In this document: piece by piece, positions 18,086-25,592 of the stretch
How the letters are laid out: every line of letters starts with the position of its first letter
Numbering within the stretch: position 1 is the stretch's first letter
Assembly (NCBI GenBank): GCA_025846845.1
Contig: JAOYTL010000006.1
Coordinates: forward strand, 1 to 64,000
Direction: 5' to 3'
From: Alloboseaceae bacterium BT-24-1
Lineage (GTDB): Bacteria; Pseudomonadota; Alphaproteobacteria; Rhizobiales; Beijerinckiaceae
Length of the DNA stretch: 64,000 nt
Notes under the pieces: model-generated
Seen by the model: the letters and a program-made list of their open reading frames with translations, nothing else
The model's database searches: none
What the model was told of the DNA's origin: nothing
Translations under genes and position numbers: made by a program

Positions 18086-18534
18086 CCTGCAACTGCCCCC
18101 GCTTCCGGCCTACGCATGTGAGAGGCTGCGACAGGTATCGCGATAGCGCGCAACGAGGCAGCCAAGGGAGGCGGCGATGGGGGCCTTGGATCGCAGCGGG
18201 TCCTACGCTCCATTGAGGTCACGGACCTGCATGTTTGCGGATTGTCACGCCCGGAACGCCCGCTCTTCGTTCTGTGCGGCAATAAACAGGCCCGGCCTTC
18301 ACGAGAAGGCCGGGCCTGGGGATCGCCGAGAGCGACCGCGTTTCTCTAATTGGCCGTCCCCTTGGCCTCCGGACGGCGTCATCGAGCGACCGATACATCC
18401 ACGGCTCGCTCGATGCCGGTTCCTTCGGCTCGCCCCAAACCTAGGCGGGCGAGCGACCAATGCCAGTGGCGATTCTGGAGAGGCCTGGCACCCTTCCGAG
18501 TGCCAAGCGGGGAATGCGGATAGGACGCGCGTCG
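18086..18534. other. Intergenic region with hairpins
   Basis: About 450 bases between the HARP-like gene and the convergent stress-protein gene. No supported gene is seen. It contains one perfect strong hairpin (listed separately) and GC-rich dyads around 18400-18460. Confidence 0.5.
18287..18318 (-). terminator. Strong rho-independent terminator hairpin
   Basis: Perfect 14-bp stem CAGGCCCGGCCTTC (18287-18300) with its complement at 18305-18318 and a 4-base loop. On the minus strand the stem is followed by TTTATT, so it fits termination of the stress-protein transcript coming from the right, though it lies about 220 bases past that stop codon. Confidence 0.75.
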
Positions 18535-19068
18535 TCAGATCAGAGGTCCGCGATAGCGCTCCGCCTTATCGTCGAACCTGCTCCAGCCTTCGTCCCGATA
18601 TTCGGTAAGTCGGGTGTCTCGATCGATCGGCGTCGCGCTATCCATGATGGCCTCGGCCGAAAGGGCCTGATCCTCCGACGCCTTGACCGACACCACGGTG
18701 CCGCCACGTCGAACGGTCTCGGCGTGATAGTTGGCGCTCTCCTCATCCTCACCAGCGCTCGTGAACGCCCCGATGATGCCGCCGGTAGCACCGCCCGCCG
18801 CAGCACCCGCGGCAGTGGACGCAAGCCAGCCAGCCGCGACGACTGGGCCAATCCCGGGAATCGCGATCAGGCCAAGCCCGGCGAGCAGGCCGGCCGCGCC
18901 TCCAACCGCGGCCCCGATGCCGGCGCCTTCGCCAGCGTTGCCGTCATCGGCATCCTCGTGGCGGCCGACGAGGCTGATATTCGCGGCCGGGAACCCGGCT
19001 GATTCAAGTTCTTCGACGACTCGACGGGCGACATCGTAGCTCTCATAGGATCGCGTGACGGTGCGCAT
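18535..19068 (-). CDS. General stress protein 17M-like, glycine-zipper protein
   Basis: Protein of 177 aa beginning MRTVTRSYESYDVARRVVEE with GGAGGAG upstream. The N-terminal module (residues 1-40, with AARRVVEELESAGFPAANIS as its core pattern) resembles general stress protein 17M/YflT. A glycine- and alanine-rich segment (about 50-100, GAAVGGAAGLLAGLGLIAIP) forms a membrane-active glycine zipper, and the tail (RLTEYRDEGWSRFDD) is charged. The family is linked to general stress response in alphaproteobacteria. It lies in a stretch rich in stress genes (exonuclease III and DUF892 protein follow). Function beyond stress association is unknown. Confidence 0.78.
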   Translation of the reverse strand: MRTVTRSYESYDVARRVVEELESAGFPAANISLVGRHEDADDGNAGEGAGIGAAVGGAAGLLAGLGLIAIPGIGPVVAAGWLASTAAGAAAGGATGGIIGAFTSAGEDEESANYHAETVRRGGTVVSVKASEDQALSAEAIMDSATPIDRDTRLTEYRDEGWSRFDDKAERYRGPLI

Positions 19069-19102
19069 GAGTTTCTCCTCCTGTTGTCATCAAAACCGAA
19101 TG

Positions 19103-19402
19103 TCAGTTGCGGGTGATGTTGCCCCGGTAATCGACCGAGACGGTCACCTGAGCGCCGGAGTGCGTCGCGTTCCCCTTCCAGACGCCGTTGTCGTCCTTCT
19201 TCAAGCCGGCGACATTGGTGTAGCCGTTGGCCTCAAGCCGGCTCTTGGCCTGTCCTTCCGTGAAGCTGTTGGCTCCCGGCAGGGGCGCATTGGCATCGGC
19301 CGGAGCAGTGGGCGAAGGCGTTGGCGCGGTTGTCGATGTCTGCGCGACGCCGGCGGTTGAAATCAAGGCGCAGAAGATCGACGTGATAATCACGTTGCGC
19401 AT
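19103..19402 (-). CDS. Small periplasmic protein, PepSY-like
   Basis: Secreted protein of 99 aa. Start MRNVIITSIFCALISTAGVA gives a signal peptide cleaved near VAQTS; the longer upstream frame is discounted. After a Thr/Pro/Ala linker comes one domain (NSFTEGQAKSRLEANGYTNV, then LKKDDNGVWKG and VTVSVDYRGNI) with the pattern of a PepSY/BON-like fold: helix, Gly-Tyr, and three strands. Similar proteins are frequent in Bosea and Methylobacterium and are of unknown role, probably in the periplasm. It is 34 bases downstream of the 17M-like gene's start side and may share its expression under stress. Confidence 0.7.
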   Translation of the reverse strand: MRNVIITSIFCALISTAGVAQTSTTAPTPSPTAPADANAPLPGANSFTEGQAKSRLEANGYTNVAGLKKDDNGVWKGNATHSGAQVTVSVDYRGNITRN

Positions 19403-19546
19403 GAGAATCCCCTTGAATGTCAGCAGGTTATGCCAGTGATAGGAGAAACTTCCGGATTGAAGAGTGGTTCCGCCCGGTAAGTGAAAGTTGCGGTGAAATG
19501 CTGATTGCGGGTGCCCCAAGAGCGGGGTGGCTATGGCACCGGTGGA

Positions 19547-20317
19547 TTACGAGAGAAGAACCCAGGCCGGCGCATGATCGCTCGCCTTCTCCCAGCCGCG
19601 TACATGCCGATCGACATCGGCAGCCCTAAGTCGCTTCGCGAGATCCGGGCTGAACAGCAGGTGATCGAGGCGCAAACCGGCGTTCCGACCCCACGCGTTC
19701 CGGAGATAATCCCAGAAGCTGTAGATGCGCTCGCCGGGGTGCACCTTGCGCAATGCGTCTGTCCAGCCCTGGTCGAGCAGCTCACGGTAGGCTTGCCGCA
19801 CTTCCGGGCGGAACAGGGCGTCGTCGATCCAGCGCTCCGGTTTGTAGACGTCGAGCTCGGTCGGGATCACGTTGAAATCGCCGATCAAGGCCACGGGCAC
19901 TTTGTGAGAGAGCAGCTCTGCCGCGTGGTCAGATAGGCGGTTGAACCAGTCCAGCTTGTAGTTGAATTTAGGTCCCGGTGCCGGATTGCCGTTCGGCATA
20001 TACAGGCAGCCGATGAGCACGCCTTTCACGGCCGCTTCGATATAGCGGCTCTGCGCATCGTCTTCGTCGCCTGGAAGACCGCGGCGCGTCTCGATCGGAT
20101 CGGCGCCGCGCGCCAGGATTGCGACACCGTTCCAACTCTTCTGGCCGTGCCAGATCGCGCCATAGCCGGCATCGCGGATCGCGGCTTCGGGGAATTTGCT
20201 CTGTAGTGCCTTCAGTTCCTGGAGGCAGACGACATCTGGCTCGGCCTCCGCCAGCCAGCGGAGCAGCACCGGCAGGCGCCCATTGATCCCGTTGACATTG
20301 AAAGTGGCTATTTTCAC
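19547..20317 (-). CDS. xthA: Exodeoxyribonuclease III
   Basis: Base-excision repair enzyme of 256 aa that nicks at abasic sites and removes 3' blocks from DNA. The exonuclease-endonuclease-phosphatase fold is complete: IATFNVNGINGRLP (Asn7), CLQELKA (catalytic Glu), YMPNGNP, LIGDFNVIPTELDVY, and the ending RLDHLLFSPDLA and SDHAP with the catalytic Asp-His. Length matches the ExoIII family. Bosea-type genomes usually carry more than one copy. It sits among stress genes, is transcribed leftward and has no partner in an operon. Confidence 0.96.
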   Translation of the reverse strand: MKIATFNVNGINGRLPVLLRWLAEAEPDVVCLQELKALQSKFPEAAIRDAGYGAIWHGQKSWNGVAILARGADPIETRRGLPGDEDDAQSRYIEAAVKGVLIGCLYMPNGNPAPGPKFNYKLDWFNRLSDHAAELLSHKVPVALIGDFNVIPTELDVYKPERWIDDALFRPEVRQAYRELLDQGWTDALRKVHPGERIYSFWDYLRNAWGRNAGLRLDHLLFSPDLAKRLRAADVDRHVRGWEKASDHAPAWVLLS

Positions 20318-20549
20318 GAGCGAGACGGTTTGCGGTGACCACGTCTCGAGCGATCAGGGGCGAGCTGCTGAAGGACGCAGCTCAGAACAGCGAAGGTCAG
20401 CGGCGGTGTCCTAAGCCGCGAAACGAGATAGCCCAGAGGTAACGCCAAGGGCTTGGGGATTTTCCCACCCGCAATCTCGTTTGCGAGCAATAGGCCTCCC
20501 AGATGTACGAGTGTTCGCATGGCGAATTGCTCCGGGCTTTGGGGGCGAC

Positions 20550-20804
20550 CTAATCGAGCTTTAGCTTGCCGAGGTTTCCGGGCAGCCCCGCGACGGCGAG
20601 GTCATCAGGACTGCGGTTCGTTCCCGGCTCAGGATTCGCTTCCGGCCCATTTCGCTGGTCTCGGCGGTGATCCTCATCCCATTGGCGAAGCGCTGCGACC
20701 AAGCCCTTCAGCTCTTCGGCAGCGGCAGAACCTTCAGGAGCATCGCTCAAGGTGTTGGCTCGCTCGGCCGCAGCCGCATAGTCAGTATGTGATTGAATTA
20801 GCAT
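20550..20804 (-). CDS. Small protein with antitoxin-like N-terminus
   Basis: Soluble 84-residue protein. GGAGG five bases before ATG at 20804 fixes the start at MLIQSHTDYAAAAER; the upstream part of the frame (to 20894) is discounted. The first 45 residues (AAERANTLSDAPEGSAAAEE and LVAALRQWDEDH) resemble the helical leader of HigA/ImmA-type antitoxins, which link to a helix-turn-helix, but no such domain follows. The rest is disordered, Pro/Asn/Gly-rich. No toxin gene lies next to it. Function unassigned. Confidence 0.6.
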   Translation of the reverse strand: MLIQSHTDYAAAAERANTLSDAPEGSAAAEELKGLVAALRQWDEDHRRDQRNGPEANPEPGTNRSPDDLAVAGLPGNLGKLKLD

Positions 20805-20921
20805 CGCAGCCTCCGTGTCGAATGTGCCTCGCCCGCTGTGGCTCGGCATATTTTGCTCTTGGACCGGAACCGCGTGCGACGCCCTTCGTTCCATGGGCTT
20901 CAGTCAGCCAGGGAGCGCGAC

Positions 20922-21428
20922 ATGGCCAATGAACCTAAAACCCTAAACGATCTGTTCTTGGATACGCTCAAGGACATCTACTATGCCGAAAAGCAGATCC
21001 TGAAGGCCCTTCCAAAAATGGCGAAGGCCGCAACCGCGCCGGAACTCAAGCAAGCGTTCGAGAAGCATCGCGACGAGACCGAGACCCATGTCGAGCGTCT
21101 CAGCGACGTGTTCGAGATCATCGGCAAGGCTCCTCGGGGGAAGACCTGCGACGCCATTCTCGGCATCATCGAGGAAGGCAAATCGATCATGGAGGAGTTC
21201 GAAGGCAGCCCAGCTCTCGATGCCGGTCTCCTCGCCGCGGCCCAGGCCGTAGAGCACTACGAGATTGCGCGCTACGGCACGCTGAAAGCGTGGGCTCAAC
21301 AGCTCGGCTTGGGTAACGCTGCCAAGCTCCTCGACCAGACGCTGATCGAGGAGCTGAAGACTGACCAGACGCTCTCCAAGCTCGGCGAAAGCAAGGTCAA
21401 CAAACAGGCTCAGGCCAAGGCCGCCTGA
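20922..21428 (+). CDS. DUF892 (YciE/YciF-type) ferritin-like protein
   Basis: Four-helix-bundle protein of 168 aa related to YciF, linked to stress and iron or radical handling. GGGAG lies six bases before the ATG. Typical signatures are LFLDTLKDIYYAEKQILKAL, EKHRDETETHVERLSDVFE and AQAVEHYEIARYGTLKAWAQ, holding the Glu and His residues (ExxH pairs) that bind a dinuclear metal. Length and motif order match the family. It ends in a strong terminator (21435-21458) and is alone, so it is probably regulated by general stress signals. Confidence 0.93.
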   Translation: MANEPKTLNDLFLDTLKDIYYAEKQILKALPKMAKAATAPELKQAFEKHRDETETHVERLSDVFEIIGKAPRGKTCDAILGIIEEGKSIMEEFEGSPALDAGLLAAAQAVEHYEIARYGTLKAWAQQLGLGNAAKLLDQTLIEELKTDQTLSKLGESKVNKQAQAKAA

Positions 21429-21434
21429 CCTCTT

Positions 21435-21458
21435 GCGGCTCCGGTTCGCCGGAGCCGC
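21435..21458 (+). terminator. Terminator with TTCG loop
   Basis: Perfect 10-bp stem GCGGCTCCGG / CCGGAGCCGC with a TTCG tetraloop, followed by CTTTCACTT. It lies seven bases beyond the stop of the DUF892 gene and would end that transcript. Confidence 0.85.
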
Positions 21459-21478
21459 CTTTCACTTACGTGGTCGCC

Positions 21479-21902
21479 ATGCCAGACAAATCCGATCCGA
21501 TATCTTGGCCGTTCGTCCTTTTTCACCCGGCTTTCGCAGGGTATTGCCCGCTATTCCGGCAAACCCGCCACAGCCTTCATCGCCCTATCGGTGGTTGTCA
21601 TCTGGGCGGTGTCCGGCCCGATCTTTGGCTTCAACGATACCTGGCAACTGGTGATCAACACCTCGACGACGATCATCACCTTCCTGATTGTCTTCGTGAT
21701 CCAGAACAGCCAGAACCGCGCCACGGCAGCGATGCAGATCAAGCTCGACGAGCTCCTTTCCAAAGTCGAGGGGGCGCGGGAAGAGCTGATGGACCTCGAG
21801 GAGCTCGACGAGGAGAAGCTCGCGACCATTCGCGATGAATACGAGCGGCGAGAAGCGAAGGCGCGTAGCCAGCCTGGGTGCAGCGTTCCCGGGATGACAT
21901 GA
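21479..21902 (+). pseudogene. Low-affinity iron permease family protein with frameshift
   Basis: The 3' frame (from about 21520) reads FFTRLSQGIARYSGKPATAF then IALSVVVIWAVSGPIFGF and TWQLVINTSTTIITFLIVFV, which are the two membrane helices of the low-affinity iron permease family, with a KLDELL helix and acidic tail. The only upstream ATG (21479, MPDKSDPISWPFVLF) is in another frame. The shift falls at a run of five T (21519-21523); with four T the two join as FVLFTRLSQ. It is therefore either a recent frameshift or a homopolymer error. A functional copy would be an inner-membrane protein of about 140 aa. Confidence 0.7.
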
Positions 21903-21984
21903 GCAGGGTCGCCGCGCGACGCGGGCGCCACTCTGACATCTGCAAGACTCAGCTCGATCAATGAACCCACGGCTTCTTGGCACG

Positions 21985-23313
21985 CTAGCTCGGCGTCGGT
22001 CCGCGCTGGAGCGCTAGCGGGCGGCTGGATCGATAGATCTGGCGACCGCGTCCTCGCCCTGTCGATTCCGGCACGCCGCCCAAGCCGCCCGGCTCGGCCT
22101 GCCGCTGGCGCAGCGCGACCGGAAGGAAGAACAGAAGGGCAAGCACCGAACCCGCGGTCAGGACGACGGCGAGGGAAACGGACGGCGGAAATGGCAGCGT
22201 GCTGGCGAACGACGCACCGATGGCCGCGCAGCCCATTTGCAAAAAGCCGAGCAGCGCCGATGCCAATCCGGCCTGCCGCCCGAAGGGAGTGAGCGCAATC
22301 GCGGTGCCGAGCGGATTGATCAAACCCATCCCGAACAGATAGAGCGCGATAGCGATGGTGAAGGTCGAGAAGGTCGGCGCGGCCGCGAATGCGAACATGG
22401 CGATGCTGCCGGCGAGCGCGATGAAGAGGCCGATCATACCGATGGCACGCTGGCCCCGGCAATGCGCCAGCCGCGGGGCGAGAAAGCCCGCCAGGAAGAC
22501 GACCAGAACCGTCGCCGCGAACGACAATCCGAGTTGGACCGCGCTCAACCCCAGTTCGTTCATCAGCACGCCGGGGGCGGCCGCAAAGAAACTGTAGAGC
22601 CCGCCGATGACGAGGCTCACCGCAAGCGCGGGCAGCAAAAAGCGGGTATCGGCGGCGAGGCGGCCATAGGCGGATGCCACGGCCGCAAGCCTCAGCGGCG
22701 TTCTGCGATCGACAGGGTGGGATTCCCCCATGCGGGCGACATAGTGCAACGCGAGCGCTACGCCGAAGACTGCAACGACCAGGAAGGTGATCCGCCACCC
22801 GAACAGGCCGGAAAGGATACTGCCGAGCAGCGGCGAAAAGCCCGGCGCAACCGCCCCGGCGATCATGGTCCGCGCCAGAGCCCGGCCGAGCGCTTCGCCG
22901 TCAAACAGATCGCGTGCAATGGCGCGCGACAGGACGGAGGCCGCGCATGCCCCCAGCGCCTGAATGACCCGCCCTAGAACCAGCACGGGCAAAGTACCTG
23001 CCAGTGCGCAAACGACGCTCCCCGTGGCAAAGACCGCAAGGCCTCCCAGCACCAGCCATTTGCGGCCAAAGCGATCGGAGAGCGGCCCGACCACGAGCTG
23101 CCCGAGGGCGAATGCGAGGAAGAAGCTGCTCAAAAGGAGACCGAGTTCCGCTGAGGAAACCGCAAGCTCGGCGCCCATCCGCGGAAAGGCCGGAAGGATG
23201 ATGTTGGTGGCAAGCGCGCCGAGCGCGGCCAGACCGGCGAGCAGGAACAGTGTTCCGCCGGTCAGGCGGCGCTCGGAAGGGGCTGGGTTTGCGATCGAAC
23301 GGGCGGACATCAT
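21985..23313 (-). CDS. MFS exporter, Bcr/CflA family
   Basis: Twelve-helix proton-driven drug exporter of the Bcr/CflA group (442 aa). Motif A is clear as GPLSDRFGRKWLVLGGLAVF, with the acidic residue of motif D and motif C (PLLGSILSGLFGW) in the fifth helix. Helices are evenly spaced over the protein, and the C-terminus is a cytoplasmic Gly/Arg-rich tail. It overlaps the thioesterase gene by four bases (ATGA), and that gene overlaps the TetR gene in the same way, so the three form one operon. Substrate cannot be read; the regulator and the adjoining RND pump imply a role in resistance to a common toxic compound. Confidence 0.92.
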   Translation of the reverse strand: MMSARSIANPAPSERRLTGGTLFLLAGLAALGALATNIILPAFPRMGAELAVSSAELGLLLSSFFLAFALGQLVVGPLSDRFGRKWLVLGGLAVFATGSVVCALAGTLPVLVLGRVIQALGACAASVLSRAIARDLFDGEALGRALARTMIAGAVAPGFSPLLGSILSGLFGWRITFLVVAVFGVALALHYVARMGESHPVDRRTPLRLAAVASAYGRLAADTRFLLPALAVSLVIGGLYSFFAAAPGVLMNELGLSAVQLGLSFAATVLVVFLAGFLAPRLAHCRGQRAIGMIGLFIALAGSIAMFAFAAAPTFSTFTIAIALYLFGMGLINPLGTAIALTPFGRQAGLASALLGFLQMGCAAIGASFASTLPFPPSVSLAVVLTAGSVLALLFFLPVALRQRQAEPGGLGGVPESTGRGRGRQIYRSSRPLALQRGPTPS

Positions 23314-23795
23314 GGCCTCCTGCCCACGACCAGGCAGGTCGAGGTGTCATGCGCACAGAGCCGCCCTTGCGCGTCCTCGATCCTGCCCTCCGGCGTGATG
23401 ACGGTCCGTCCGCGCGCGACCACATGGCCGCTGACACGCACTTCGCCGGAATCGGCGAAGATCGGGCGGACGAACTTGGCGGTGGTTTCATGCGACGGGC
23501 AGATTTCGCCGGGCGCAAGCGTCGTCTGGGCGGCGAGTGCCATGACGGTGTCGAGCATCGTCATGGTCCAGCCGCCATGGACCGTATTGGTCAGGTTGCA
23601 AAAGCGCGCCTCGGGCGTGGCCAGGAGTGCCTTGCCTTCTTCCGGAGGAAACAAGGTGAAAGGAAGCGTCTCCGCCATCGGCGGGCGGTAGATGCTGCCG
23701 TCCGCCAGCCGCGCAACGAGCGCCAGCCCGGCCCAGCCCGCCAGCTCGGCGATTGAAGCAGTGGCGCTGCGCGCTTCAGCCGGAGACGTCATCAT
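23310..23795 (-). CDS. PaaI-type hotdog thioesterase
   Basis: Acyl-CoA thioesterase-like protein of 161 aa with a single hotdog domain. The PaaI signature is visible: FCNLTNTVHGGWTMTMLDTV includes the HGG loop and catalytic Asp/Asn site, and HETTAKFVRPI and GRIEDAQGRLCAHDTSTCLV complete the sheet. It is the middle gene of a TetR-thioesterase-exporter operon, with overlaps of four bases on each side. This arrangement could be for detoxification of an acyl compound or its export, but no substrate is evident. Confidence 0.88.
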   Translation of the reverse strand: MMTSPAEARSATASIAELAGWAGLALVARLADGSIYRPPMAETLPFTLFPPEEGKALLATPEARFCNLTNTVHGGWTMTMLDTVMALAAQTTLAPGEICPSHETTAKFVRPIFADSGEVRVSGHVVARGRTVITPEGRIEDAQGRLCAHDTSTCLVVGRRP

Positions 23796-24394
23796 TGGCG
23801 CACTCCTTGCCCGGCATCGTCCGCAGTCGATCCCGGCAGCACGCTCTCGGCGGCCGCTTGCAGGAATCGCTTCGACATCTGCTCGTCATTGACGGCGCGC
23901 GCGAGGACCACCGCACCGACCATCGTCGACAGAATGGCCATGGCCTTGCCGCCGGGCTCGCCTTCCTCCTCGCCAATCCAGCCGCCGAGCATCTCGAGAT
24001 ATTCCCTTATCCCGGCTTCGAAGGACGCTTTCACGTCCAGGCCTTGCCGGGCAGCGTCCGAGCCGAGCGCGACGACGGGGCAGCCTTCCATCCGCTCCCC
24101 GCGATGCCCCATGCTGAGATAGAAGGCGATCACCGCGGCGAGCGGGTTCTGCGGATTGGCCTGCGCCGCAGCGGACCAGCGGCCGGAGGCGCTCTCCAGG
24201 GCGCGCCGGGAGGCCTTCGCTGCCAGATCGTCCTTGGATTCAAACTGCTTGTAGAAGGCGCCCTGCGTCAGCCCGGCGCCCGCCATCAGATCCTTGAGGC
24301 CAATGCCGTCGAAGCCATGCTCGCGGAAAAGGCGGCTTGCCACATCGATAACCGTCTGCCGGTTTTCCTCTGCCTGCTGGCGACTGACACGCAT
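23792..24394 (-). CDS. TetR/AcrR-family repressor
   Basis: DNA-binding regulator of 200 aa and first gene of a three-gene operon. The N-terminal HTH is clear (NRQTVIDVASRLFREHGFDG and GLTQGAFYKQFESKDDLAAK), and the C-terminal part resembles the TetR_C_16 group (GCPVVALGSDAARQG, LARAVNDEQMSKRFLQAA). It diverges from an RND pump operon, and the 53-bp palindrome between them is the natural operator, which would let it repress both the exporter operon and the pump. Ligand unknown. Confidence 0.93.
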   Translation of the reverse strand: MRVSRQQAEENRQTVIDVASRLFREHGFDGIGLKDLMAGAGLTQGAFYKQFESKDDLAAKASRRALESASGRWSAAAQANPQNPLAAVIAFYLSMGHRGERMEGCPVVALGSDAARQGLDVKASFEAGIREYLEMLGGWIGEEEGEPGGKAMAILSTMVGAVVLARAVNDEQMSKRFLQAAAESVLPGSTADDAGQGVRQ

Positions 24395-24408
24395 CGGCGA
24401 TCTCCAAA

Positions 24409-24461
24409 ATTAGATTGCGTTCGACATCTATATTCGATATAGAGTGCGAATGCAATCTAAT
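24409..24461. promoter_or_regulatory. Large palindromic operator between TetR and RND operons
   Basis: A near-perfect inverted repeat of 53 bp. Outer arms ATTAGATTGC (24409-24418) and GCAATCTAAT (24452-24461) are perfect, with inner arms TTCG/CGAA and TCTATAT/ATATAGA and few mismatches (21 of 26 pairs match). It overlaps the start region of the pump gene and lies just upstream of the TetR gene, so binding would block both. Two overlapping TetR-dimer sites is a possible reading. Confidence 0.85.
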
Positions 24462-24473
24462 TGGGGCGAGACG

Positions 24474-25592
24474 ATGGGAACGAGAAAGAGATCGGTCATT
24501 GCCGCGGCGGGCGTTGTGCTCGCAGCCTCAGCGGTGGCGGCATTCGTCGTGCTCTCGGCTCGCCCGCAGAAGGCGTCTGCCGTAAGCGACCCCAGGCAGG
24601 ATGCTCCGATCGTCAGGCTGGTCGCGGCAACACCGGTCGCCGAATCCGAGCGCCGGTTCACGGGCGTCATCGCGGCCCGGGTCCAAAGCAATCTCGGGTT
24701 CCGGGTTGCCGGTAAAATCGTCGAACGGCTTGTGAATGTCGGCCAGGAGGTCAAAGCCGGCCAGCCGCTGATGCGGATCGATGAGACAGACCTTCGGCTT
24801 GCGCTCACGGCAAAGCGCAACGCGGCCGTGGCGGCGCGTGCGGTTCTGGTTCAGGCGCGTGCTGACGAGAAGCGCTATGCCGCACTGGCCAAGGACGGGT
24901 TCGCTGCAAGTCCGCAGCGCTACGAGCAGGCCAAGGCAGCGCTGGACACCGCCACGGCCCAGCTTGCGGCGGCGGAGGCGGAAGCGGGGGTCGCGGAAAA
25001 CGAAGCGACCTATTCCGTTCTGGTAGCCGATGCCGATGGAACGGTCGTGGAAACGCTCGGCGAGCCGGGACAGGTCGTCCCGGCCGGCCAGGCCGTGGTC
25101 CGGCTTGCACAGGCCGGCCCCCGTGAAGCGCTCGTCGCGCTGCCGGAGACAATCCGGCCGGCCATCGGCTCGGCGGGGGAGGCTAGGCTCTATGGAACGA
25201 ATTCTCATCGCTACGCCGCGCAGCTTCGCCAGCTGTCCAATTCGGCCGATCCGCAAACCCGTACCTACGAGGCGCGCTACGTGCTCGAGGGCGAGGCAGC
25301 GGCCGCACCGCTCGGGGCGACGGTCACCCTCCGGCTGGTCAACCAGGCAAGCCAGTGGGAGACGGAGGTGCCGCTCGGAGCATTATTGGACAATGGCCAG
25401 CGGACGGGCGTCTGGCTCTTGGATGGCGAGACCTCGACGGTGAAGTTCCAGCCGGTGAAGCTGGTACGTGTGACCAGCGAGACCGCTGTGATCTCCGGAT
25501 TGAATTCCAAAGAGCCCGTTGTCTCGCTCGGCGCTCACCTGCTGCAAGACGGCGCTCGTGTGCGTGCCGCATCCCAGAGCAGGGGTAACTGA
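24474..25592 (+). CDS. RND efflux periplasmic adaptor subunit
   Basis: HlyD-type membrane fusion protein of 372 aa that links an inner-membrane RND pump to an outer-membrane channel. ATG at 24474 is preferred because GGGGCGAG lies just upstream; earlier starts fall inside the operator. It has an N-terminal membrane anchor or signal (GVVLAASAVAAFVVLSA), the lipoyl halves (LGFRVAGKIVERLVNVGQEV, GEPGQVVPAGQAVV), a coiled-coil hairpin (about 95-180) and a C-terminal beta-barrel region. No Cys lipobox is apparent. Its stop overlaps the start of the transporter gene. Confidence 0.93.
   Translation: MGTRKRSVIAAAGVVLAASAVAAFVVLSARPQKASAVSDPRQDAPIVRLVAATPVAESERRFTGVIAARVQSNLGFRVAGKIVERLVNVGQEVKAGQPLMRIDETDLRLALTAKRNAAVAARAVLVQARADEKRYAALAKDGFAASPQRYEQAKAALDTATAQLAAAEAEAGVAENEATYSVLVADADGTVVETLGEPGQVVPAGQAVVRLAQAGPREALVALPETIRPAIGSAGEARLYGTNSHRYAAQLRQLSNSADPQTRTYEARYVLEGEAAAAPLGATVTLRLVNQASQWETEVPLGALLDNGQRTGVWLLDGETSTVKFQPVKLVRVTSETAVISGLNSKEPVVSLGAHLLQDGARVRAASQSRGN

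Noticed and set aside
22237..22977. 246-residue plus-strand ORF opposite the MFS exporter
   Set aside because: Acidic/basic repetitive text typical of an antisense shadow; the minus-strand exporter is certain.
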